From NCBI GenBank assembly GCA_013420905.1, contig JAAXNY010000010.1, forward strand, positions 1 to 64,000: a stretch of DNA of 64,000 bases. The letters are read 5' to 3'. This DNA is from Collybia mongolica (lineage: Eukaryota > Basidiomycota > Agaricomycetes > Agaricales > Clitocybaceae). Positions 56,610-64,000 of the stretch are shown piece after piece; positions within the stretch are counted from its first letter, which is position 1; every line of letters begins with the position of its first letter. The notes beneath the pieces were generated by a model, which did not search any database, was not told the origin of the DNA, and worked only from the letters and a program-made list of their open reading frames with translations. The position numbers were made by a program, and so were the translations under genes.

Positions 56610-58217
56610 CAGTGGCTCAAAAAACTGCCCCAATGTTTGTACATTTTTGAAAGATCAATATGGTATGAAGTGCTGACATAAGCAGGGGACCTGGGGTAAT
56701 TATGTAAGATACTATGACATCGTGGCTTTCCAATGGACCCTGGATCATGTGATTTGGATCAAAACCCATTAAGCTATAGGCCAAACAAAATGATTACTCA
56801 TTGGGGCAGTTTTTTGACCCTCTATTAATTTTCTATCTAATACTTTGTATGACCACCTTTTGCCTTTATAACTGCTTGTATCCGCCTGGGCATACTTTCT
56901 ATCAGGTTTTGGCATACCTCTGGTGGAATTTCACCCCACTCTTCAGCCAATCTATCCCACAACTCATGTACTCCTTTGGGTGGTGTCGGATATTCTTTAA
57001 GACGGCGCTTGAGATGTTCCCAAAGGTGTTCTATTGGATTCATGTCAGGGGATTGGGCAGGCCAGCCAAGGACTTGAATGTTGTTGTCTTCAAACCACTG
57101 TGTGGCCAGTCCAGATGTGTGTTTGGGGTCGTTATCTTGCTGAAAGTAGCGCTCGCCATCCACCATTTCCAACTTCTCAAAACTTTCCTGAACTCCACTC
57201 TCCAAAATTTCACAGTATTGAACCTTGTCCATGTTCCCCTGCACCTCTATGAGCTTTCCCACTCCATTCCACCCCATACAACCCCATACCATGAGGTTTC
57301 CTCCTCCTCCATGTTTGACAGTAGGTGATGTTGTTCTATCAGATGGTGGTTCTCCCCTTTGTTTCCAGACATAAACCTTTCCATCTGACCCAATCCTATT
57401 GATTTTGGTCTCATCTGTCCATAGAACCCTTTTCCAGTCCTCCACAGTCCAGCTTTCATGATATTTTGCAAACTGGAGACGCCGGATGCAATGGGCTCGT
57501 TTGAGAAGAGGAGCTTTCCTCTTTGTAGCAGCATAAAATTGATTTTCCTTGAGTGCATTTCTGACTGTCTGGGGTGTGACAGGATTGGGGATGATGCCAT
57601 TGATGAATTGGGTAGCCTGAACTGCATTATCAAGCTTCCCTGACTTGATTTGACGAATAATTGACTGTTTGTCACGAACAGACAGCTTGGAGGGGCGGCC
57701 ACCAAGGTTGTTTTCTTTGTTTCCATCCACATCTTTGCTGATCCTACTGATGGTACCCTTCCCTAGACCAGTTTTCTCCTTGATTTGACACTGAGAATAG
57801 CCCTCATTGAGGAGAGAAACAACAGTATTGTGCTGAGCAGTAGAAATGGCTTTCATGATGGTGGTAAGAGGTCAAGAAGATGATTGAACCAATTCCAACA
57901 TGTCAAATTGATACAAATAAAGTCACATGACATTGTTTATTCTTCCCACAGTCCATAATGTTCTTGCATTGGATCATAAATGCCAGAATAATGGAAAATA
58001 AGATAAGGGTCAAAAAACTGCCCCAATAAGTAACCATTTTGTTTGGCTTATAGCTTAATGGATATTGATCCAAATCACATGATCCAGGGTCCATTGGAAA
58101 GCCACGATGTCATAGTATCTTACATAATTACCCCAGGTCCCCTGCTTATGTCAGCACTTCATACCATATTGATCTTTCAAAAATGTACAAACATTGGGGC
58201 AGTTTTTTGAGCCACTG
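56610..58217 (-). mobile_element. Tc1/mariner element, copy B, complete
   Basis: 1608 bp flanked by TA on both sides (56608-56609, 58218-58219). The terminal inverted repeats are long, about 211 bp (56610-56820 and 58007-58217) with about five mismatches, beginning CAGTGGCTCAAAAAACTGCC. Within them the TCAAAAAACTGCCCCAA block occurs at both outer and inner ends, like paired binding sites. It encodes one intact transposase. It sits inside the KDZ transposase gene, in the same orientation. Confidence 0.95.
56837..57856 (-). CDS. Tc1/mariner transposase (DD34E), intact
   Basis: 339 residues, single exon. N-terminal helix-turn-helix (NEGYSQCQIKEKTGLGKGTI), GRP-type linker (GGRPSKLSVRD), second HTH, then the catalytic domain: LWTDETKI (D), YFQQDNDPKHTS (D) and SPDMNPIEHLWEHLK (E). 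There are 34 residues between the second D and the E, the Tc1 spacing. Cut-and-paste transposition at TA is the known activity of the family. No stop, frameshift or missing catalytic residue, so it may be functional. The start ATG lies just inside the right inverted repeat. Confidence 0.97.
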   Translation of the reverse strand: MKAISTAQHNTVVSLLNEGYSQCQIKEKTGLGKGTISRISKDVDGNKENNLGGRPSKLSVRDKQSIIRQIKSGKLDNAVQATQFINGIIPNPVTPQTVRNALKENQFYAATKRKAPLLKRAHCIRRLQFAKYHESWTVEDWKRVLWTDETKINRIGSDGKVYVWKQRGEPPSDRTTSPTVKHGGGGNLMVWGCMGWNGVGKLIEVQGNMDKVQYCEILESGVQESFEKLEMVDGERYFQQDNDPKHTSGLATQWFEDNNIQVLGWPAQSPDMNPIEHLWEHLKRRLKEYPTPPKGVHELWDRLAEEWGEIPPEVCQNLIESMPRRIQAVIKAKGGHTKY

Positions 58218-59913
58218 TATAAGATCTTTGTTGTGGTTGCCAAGGTTGATTCTCATTTGCAGCTCTTTGCAATACTCTGCGAGCACCAGAAAAGTTATCT
58301 TGAGTTTGTCTTTGAACATGTCTCTGCCAGTCTGGCTGATGTTCAGCACAAGCCTGAGTGCCATGAATTTTTCCAGTATTACAGTTTTTAACATGACATT
58401 TATCACCATATTCAATGTCATCCTCATGGCAAAAGACACCTCCATGCATGTTGAACAGTAATTGTGAACAGTTTTCAAAAGCACAATGTTGTACATCCAT
58501 AACAATGCCATCCATGACAATCATATTACATATGCCAGGATTTCCATGAGGATTAACAAAATTAACAAGTGGTAGATTTTGATTGGTAGCATTTTTCACT
58601 GCACGTTGTTGATCAAGAGCAGCATCAAGAGCAAATTCACCCGTTAGAACAGGAACAGGAGCATTTTCATCAATATTAACAACAGCAGCAGGATCATCTC
58701 CAGTTAGAAATTCAGCATGTTGTTTATATGGTTGAGTACATTCAGTACAAACATGATTAGTAGCCAAAGCAATTTTTCCATCTGAGCATAGTTCTTGATA
58801 TGCTTTTTGAGTTACTTCTTCAATAGAAATATTATCATCCAGAACCAAGGTTTGGTCAGATGCAGCAGCAATCATGCGAGTGGACTCTTCAACAAACACT
58901 TTCCAGACCTGCCAATGGCTCAGATTTAGTTCAGAATTGGCAAAGCTATTGTTCCAAAACTCCATATAAGCTGCAGTAGATCCATGAAAGCTATATATGG
59001 CATTTAGAACTGTTTTGCCAAAAATGTGATCAACCCAAAGTGCTTGACCAGCTTTAAGATATGGAGCTGACTCCAAATATAATCGTTTAGCTGAGTTGTT
59101 GTCAAGTGATTGTTCATAATCAGCATAGTATATAGTGTTGCATTTGAAACATTTCCCAGAAACAATATAGGCTTGATCATGAATAGTAGTGCCTTTGATA
59201 AGTTTAACACGAGGAATATCAATGTTCTGAGTTTCACATTTGAGTACATGAAAATTGCAAGATATTGTCAAGCACACAGGTGTATTTGGAGCCAATATAT
59301 ATATTGGTTCAATAGCAGCATGAGAAACAGATTTGAGTTTGCCTTTGCATTCATTATTTTTCTGCACAGGATACAAGTGTAACATTTGACCAAATCCATC
59401 AAGTTGTTTGCTCAAGGCATTAATTCTGCTTTGTTCATTTTTTTCTTTAAACATGCTTGTTTCAGGAAAAAACAATGATGCATCATTGCCTAGCAATTGT
59501 ATCATGATAAAGGCAAGAGAAGTCATCCAACCAGTGAAAGATAAACAACCAGATGTCATATCTTTAGCATGAAGACTAAGCAAATCTGTGTTGTTGGTCA
59601 TTGTGAGCAAAGCCATGAGTACAGTACTCAGTGGAATTTAGCTCTGATACAAAGATACTGAATTCCTGAAATGAAATTTCAGGAAACCTTTGTTCAGGAT
59701 TATAAGCACAAGTGACTGGCAGCCATGTCAATGCCAGAATGATCCAAAGAGATTGGAATTGATCCAAAATCAAAATGCAAGCAGAAATCTCAGTCCAGAG
59801 CCAAAAGAATGCCACAGCTAGCCATGAAGAACAGAATGCATACAAGGCCTGTAATATACTACTAAAAGTTAAACAAAAATACAAACAAAAGTTTATCAAA
59901 TTGTATCAACTTA

Positions 59914-62537
59914 CTACTTCTTTGGTTTCACAGCTTTTGAACTTTGACCCTTCTTCCCCACTTTAGGCATGTTCTCTGCATCACACCCTCCAGAACTTGG
60001 TTCCACAGCCTTAGACTTGCCCTTCTTTTTGCTAAACTGTTTCTGCACTTCTTCAACCTTTTCATCATCCTTGGACTTTTTCAAATCCTCCCCCTGCCCA
60101 CGCAAAAACTTGTGCAGTGATCCAAGGTTATAATCATCTGCAGAAAATCCCCAAGTTTCTTCATCAGAAAGACGGTCTTCAGTATTTTCCAACCAGTCTA
60201 TCAGAGCTGGATATTTCTCAATGAACTTGAATGGTTCATAATTTGAATAGAAATAAGAAATTGAAGCAAAGATTCCTTTCAAATCAGCCAGTTTGGCAGC
60301 ACCTTTCCAGGTGAGAGCATCCTTCATTTTCTTCATCATTGTATTAGCACGACAGAATTCTTTGTATTTTGCATATGCATAACACAAAGTATGGTTGCCA
60401 CAATCCAGATAGAAGTGTTCAATCTCCAACTGCATAATCATAGATTGCTGAACAGATGTGAAGCGAGCAACTATGTCAGACTCAGATATGTTGTTTGATG
60501 TAGATGGTTCAGTTTTAGAAGGCACAGAAACAGTTGGAACAGAAGAAGTTGGAACTTGTGTGAAAGTTGAGGATTCAGATGATTCAGTCTAAAAGTATTT
60601 TCATCAGAGATATACTTCAATAAATAAAAGTAGTAAAACTTACAAATAAATGTAAAACATATCCATGATCATCATACTTCCAATCCACCATATCATCATC
60701 TGAAAGTGCAGCACTGTAGCGACCCTTAATGTCCCAAGTTTCTTGATTTGTGTATACATAAATCTGGTGATTGTCATTCTTAAAAGGCGAGTATAGATTA
60801 CCCAATTTGTAAAGAACAGGACCAAGGGAACTGTTAACTGGAATCTGGATGGTCATAGAAGACTTCATAGCCCTTGGATTACTATGCTCAGATTCCATAG
60901 ACTTATACACATGAACAACACCCTTGACATTGGGTGGTGCAACAGGTTGGTTATATTCAAAATCAGCATGGTTCATAGCATTCCCCAATGCCTGACCACG
61001 AATGAAACCACCCACAGTGCAAGATGCACCCTGCAGAGAATTCAAGTCTCCACCTACAGTGTAAGACGAACTCAAATCTGCATCATGAGGAGACATATCA
61101 ATATCCTGGGGCTCACCACCACCTGGAGATTGCATTTCTATGTCTACACTATGCTTAGGCAGGGTACATGGTTCTACATTCTCAGATGATGGGGGTAGAA
61201 CATCCCCAGACACAGAAACTGGGGGCACAGCCTCCCCAAGACCAGAAGATGGGGGCAAAGCCACAAAAGACTGACCTAAAGAAATAGAAACTAAATGTAT
61301 GATTTGTAGAATCAGAATAAGTTTAACAGGTGTTATAAAATAAAATCTTACTGTTAGTACCAGCAGGCGACGGGGCACAGGAGACGGCGCAGGATGGGGC
61401 AGCCGACAAAACACAAGAGACACCATGGGAGGAAGGGCCGCGGGCAGAGGTGGCGTGGGAGGTGGAGGGGGCACGGGAGGGGGCATGAGAGGCCGTGGCA
61501 GAGAGGCCAGGGGGGGCACAGGAGGTGGAGGGGGCATGAGAGGCTGTGGTGGAGGGGTGCGGGAGGTGGGGGGGGCACGAGAGGCCATGGTGGAGAGGCC
61601 AGGGGGGGCATGGGAGGTGGAGGGGGCACAAGCGCCGTTGTTGCTGCCCTGGGTGTTCTTGTTGTCATCCTGGTCTTCCGCGGCATCCTCCTTGTCCCCA
61701 TCTTCCTTGTCCCCATCTTCCTTGTCCCCATCTTCCTCGTCCCCACTGGCCTCATTCCCGTCCTCCTCGTTCCTGTCCTCCTCATCCCCGCTTGCCTCGC
61801 CCCCATCCTCCTTGTCCCCGCTTGCCTTGTCCCCGTCCTCCTTGTCCCCGCTTGCCTCATCCCCGTCCTCCTCATCCCCGCTTGCCTCATCCCCATCCTC
61901 CTCATCCCCACTCGCCTTGCCCCTGTCCTCCTCATCCCTGCTCGCCTTGTCCCTGCTCCCGTCCTTGTCTCCATCCTCCGCTCCTCCCTCCTTTTTCCCC
62001 TCGTTCTCCTCTGGTTTGCTGTCACTGGCAGTCGGGGGTGCCACCTGGCAGGCATGACCAGTGCCCCCCGGCTTTGAGGCTTGAGGCCCCCGGGAGATGG
62101 CAGTGGCTGCGCGCAGGGGTGGCGCAATTGGCATGCCGCTTTCTTCAAGCATGCGCTTAATCCTGGGGGGAGGCCGTTTTTGTGAGAACAAGAAATGAAT
62201 ATGAAAGGAAAAACTCACTTTGTGAGGTGAGGTAAGGCGGGGCTGGCCTTGCCCTTGACGCCCATTTTACTGTGGGTGGTGGCCTTCCTACTGGAGGTGG
62301 TGGCCTTTCTGGTGCTGCAGGCAGTGTGAGTAAGAGTGGACATAAGAGGTGGCCAGGTATGCACCCTGCCTTCGGCTTGGCGGTGCTTGCCTTGACGGTG
62401 GTGGCGGCTTTTGTGCGCTTGCAGGCTTTGTCATCCTTGTCGGTCGCTGAGGTGGCACACTTGCAACTCCTTGTCATCAGGCGTTCGGCTGCTTTGGCAG
62501 TGGCAGTGGTGGCAGCGGATTTGCAGGTTGTTGACAT
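59914..62537 (-). CDS. Second gene of the KDZ element: acidic-repeat protein, unknown function
   Basis: Exons by splice signals: 62219-62537, 61352-62162, 60644-61275 and 59914-60588. Exon 1 is Ala/Thr/Lys-rich. Exon 2 has a DEASGDEEDG-type repeat (minus strand of 61680-61960) and a Pro-rich run. Exon 3 is well ordered (SLQGASCTVGGFIRG, NHADFEYNQPVAPPNVKGVV, LYKLGNLYSPFKNDNHQIYV). Exon 4 has IEHFYLDCGNHTLCYAYAKY and a Lys-rich tail with a Cys near the end. Exons 3 and 4 look like a conserved structural domain. The phases of exon 1 to 2 and 2 to 3 do not fit one continuous frame; the exon 2 end fits exon 3 only if the frame shifts inside the Pro-rich tract. So this copy is probably damaged or mis-modelled there. 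It ends just before the transposase gene begins, in the same orientation. Confidence 0.65.
61640..61990. repeat. Acidic-repeat minisatellite inside the second gene
   Basis: About 350 bp of 15-30 bp units (plus strand CTTGTCCCCATCTTC / TTGCCTCATCCCCGTCCTCC) coding for Asp/Glu/Gly-rich repeats on the minus strand. The unit is a multiple of three, so copy changes keep the frame. The plus-strand frames here (for example 61394-62077) are artefacts of the repeat. Confidence 0.85.
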
Positions 62538-62674
62538 CGTGTTTTTGCAGAAAACTTGCTGGGTTGCTGGGTGCTGGGTTGCTGGGCCTTGGTGTGGTTG
62601 AGGTTGACGATGTGCCCATTGTTGATCAATGAGGTGGCCAATAAGTCACGTGACCACAACGCGTCGTTACAATG

Positions 62675-62900
62675 CTCCGGAATTCTGTCCAGGAATTCTG
62701 ATAGAATTCCTGTGGACTCTGTCAGAATTTCAGTGTTCTGAAGCCGGAATTCCTGTGGAATTTCATTCCGCTCGGAATCCGAGCGGAATCTGTTCGGAAT
62801 TTTTGTCAATTTTTACAGCCATTTTCTATTACTTCTGCAGCCGAAATTCTGACAGGAATCCGAGCAGATTCCTGTCAGAATTAAGGATTCCACTCGGAAT
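62675..62900. repeat. Right subterminal GGAATTC-rich repeats
   Basis: About ten GGAATTC, GAATTCC or GGAATCC cores, many as short palindromes (CGCTCGGAATCCGAGCGG at 62769), between the second gene's promoter and the right inverted repeat. Counterpart of 55670-55915. Confidence 0.72.
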
Positions 62901-62924
62901 CCACTGGAAGATGTGGGGGAGTGT

Positions 62925-64000
62925 AAAGACCTCCAGAAATCGAAGATCAGAAACTGAAGAAGACACTACCAGAATTCTATCAAGAATACATGTCACTATT
63001 CGACAAAACAAATTCGGAAAGAATGCCAACATGACAATCATGGGACCATGCAATAGATCTAAAACCTGACTTCATCCCAAAGGATTGTAAGATCTATCCC
63101 ATTAGCCCAGCAGAACAAGGAAAACTGGACGAATTCATTGATGAAAACATGCAAAAAGGATACATCAGACCATTGAAATCCCCACAGGCATCACCCTTCT
63201 TCTTTGTATCGAAGAAAGATTCAGCAAAACTTTGACCAACTCAGGATTACAGGAGACTAAACAAAGGAACAATAAAGAACGCATACCCTTTACCACTTGT
63301 AGGGGAGCTTCTTGACAAACTGAAAGGGGCCAAATATCTCACGAAATTGGACCTATGATGGGGATACAACAATGTCCGGATTAAAGAAGGTGACGACTGG
63401 AAGGCAGCATTCAAAACAAACAGGGGACTGTTCAAACCCCTTGTTATGTTTTTCGGCTTATGCAATTCACTGGCAACATTCCAGAACATGATGAACGACA
63501 TCTACGCAATAGAAAGTGATGAAGGATGGATCCTGATCTACATGGACAACATCCTGATCTCCTCCGACAACATTGACAATCTACGAAGAAAGACCCTGAA
63601 GGTCCTGGATACACTGAAGGAAAACGACTTGTACCTGAATCTGGACAAATGTGTATTTGAAGCCACAGAAGTTGAATACCTCGGACTAGTCATCAGAGAA
63701 AACGAAATAGGTATGGAACCAACTAAATTGGCAGGAATCGCAGATTGGCCAGCCCCAACAACAGTGAAACAAGTCCGATCATTCCTTGGATTTGCAAACT
63801 TTTACCAAAAGTTCATTGGACACTACACTGAACTTAGCAGACCATTGACAAATCTGACAAGAAAAGACATTGAATGGAAATGGACTCAAGATTGTCAGGA
63901 AGCATTCGACAGATTAAAACAGAAAATTTTGAAATCACCTGTCCTCATGATGCCAGACAAGAACAAACCATTCCACATCGAATCAGATGCTTCAAAATGG
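62925..64000 (+). pseudogene. gypsy reverse transcriptase region, degenerate, runs off window
   Basis: Resumes the gypsy frame after the inserted DNA element. Motifs in order: [86 protein letters not shown], then the catalytic box as YMDNILI instead of YMDDILI. After it come FLGFANFYQKFIGHY and the start of RNase H (FHIESDASKW). TGA codons at 63032, 63233 and 63356 interrupt it; the last two fall at the conserved Arg of KLRPTQDYR and LDLRWGY. The catalytic Asp-to-Asn change and the stops mean no active enzyme. Confidence 0.92.

Larger units (their letters stand above)
55971..59616 (-). pseudogene. KDZ-type transposase with CxC cysteine cluster, split by Tc1
   Basis: The N-terminal part (58220-59616) carries GKCFKCNTIYYADYE, HVCTECTQP, and a cysteine cluster HCAFENCSQLLF..FC..DKCHVKNCNTG..ACAEHQPDW, as in CxC-type domains of KDZ transposases. 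The C-terminal part (56162-56609) has WFYCVETICKPCGVVVAWTK and YICIDKACLVL. After one TGA (56339) come RLIVDVYHYKNH and, in a last exon (55971-56114), FNTQ|ACEKLNAWLGGFESI. The D, D-H and E positions match an RNase H-like triad. A Tc1 element sits at 56610-58217; deleting it with one TA keeps the frame. Additional N-terminal coding (LALTWLPVTCAYNPEQRFPE) lies upstream to about 59900. The TGA and the insertion make this copy inactive. Confidence 0.85.
55657..62924. mobile_element. KDZ/CxC-type DNA transposon with two genes, 15-bp TIRs
   Basis: 7268 bp (about 5.66 kb without the nested Tc1) bounded by perfect 15-bp inverted repeats ACACTCCCCCACATC at 55657-55671 and 62910-62924. It sits inside the gypsy protease-RT interval, so its ends are fixed by the resumption of gypsy coding at 62925. 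Both subterminal regions (55670-55915 and 62675-62900) are packed with GGAATTC/GAATTCC-type motifs. Cargo: a KDZ-type transposase gene and a second four-exon gene, both on the minus strand. No matching target duplication is visible next to the repeats (GTACTTC left, AAAGACC right). Confidence 0.85.
52713..64000 (+). mobile_element. Ty3/gypsy LTR retrotransposon, degenerate and interrupted
   Basis: The gag frame, a CCHC-like knuckle, protease and reverse transcriptase are recognisable in the order of Ty3/gypsy elements (Metaviridae-type). The element is split between 55656 and 62925 by a DNA transposon and runs past the right window edge, so RNase H end, integrase and 3' LTR are not visible. 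Coding parts carry several stops; see the separate entries. Confidence 0.9.

Noticed and set aside
61394..62160. Long plus-strand frames of 204-227 codons (Leu/Val/Pro repeats)
   Set aside because: They are translations of the acidic minisatellite in wrong frames; all frames are open there because the repeat unit lacks stops.
55670..62900. CRISPR-like arrays from the GGAATTC motifs
   Set aside because: No regular spacers or constant repeat length; the context is eukaryotic transposon ends.
54687..63358. TGA read as a sense codon (alternative code)
   Set aside because: Host genes in the window (for example the PH-like gene and BTB genes) end at TGA, and in the gypsy element the TGA sites align with Arg, which fits CpG decay.

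Overview
The window looks like nuclear DNA of a basidiomycete fungus, most likely an agaricomycete. Genes are split by many short GT-AG introns (mostly 45-75 nt). The gene content fits: several small BTB/POZ genes, a family 5 glucanase of basidiomycete type, a membrane-anchored A1 aspartic protease, DSK2/ubiquilin, and a KDZ-type transposon with its cysteine cluster. All names come from reading motifs in the sequence; no database search was possible.

Layout. 1-665 is the truncated end of a Tc1/mariner element. 1158-3935 (-) is an aspartic protease. 8426-13809 (+) is a 1710-residue low-complexity protein with a split PH-like fold. 14334-27355 (-) holds four intact paralogs of a small secreted protein with a hydrophobic tail, plus two remnants and a 477-bp MITE-like element. 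27958-28904 (-) is the first of four BTB loci. 29292-31990 and 49875-52680 are the arms of a long inverted repeat, each with a 2H-phosphoesterase gene (right intact, left broken), a tRNA-like sequence and a hairpin. Between the arms lie a BTB gene (32548), DSK2 (33909-35918), fragments of a second DSK2 and of an F-box gene (about 38-39.3 kb), a small CxxC protein (41675), a broken BTB gene (43377), a GH5 glucanase (44149-46091), a BTB gene (46293) and a single-pass membrane protein ending in a PPxY motif (to 49365).

From about 52.7 kb to the end is a nest of transposons. A Ty3/gypsy element starts near 52713 and resumes at 62925. It is split by a 7.27-kb DNA element with 15-bp perfect terminal inverted repeats, carrying a KDZ/CxC-type transposase gene and a second gene with an acidic repeat. 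That transposase gene is split in turn by an intact 1608-bp Tc1/mariner element nearly identical to the copy at the left edge.

The genes do not form one pathway. The themes are local gene-family expansion (small secreted proteins, BTB), segmental duplication and transposon nesting. The gypsy stop codons fit decay at CpG sites. Several long intergenic stretches (3.9-8.4, 15.1-19.6, 22.6-24.4, 39.3-41.6 kb) show no credible gene.
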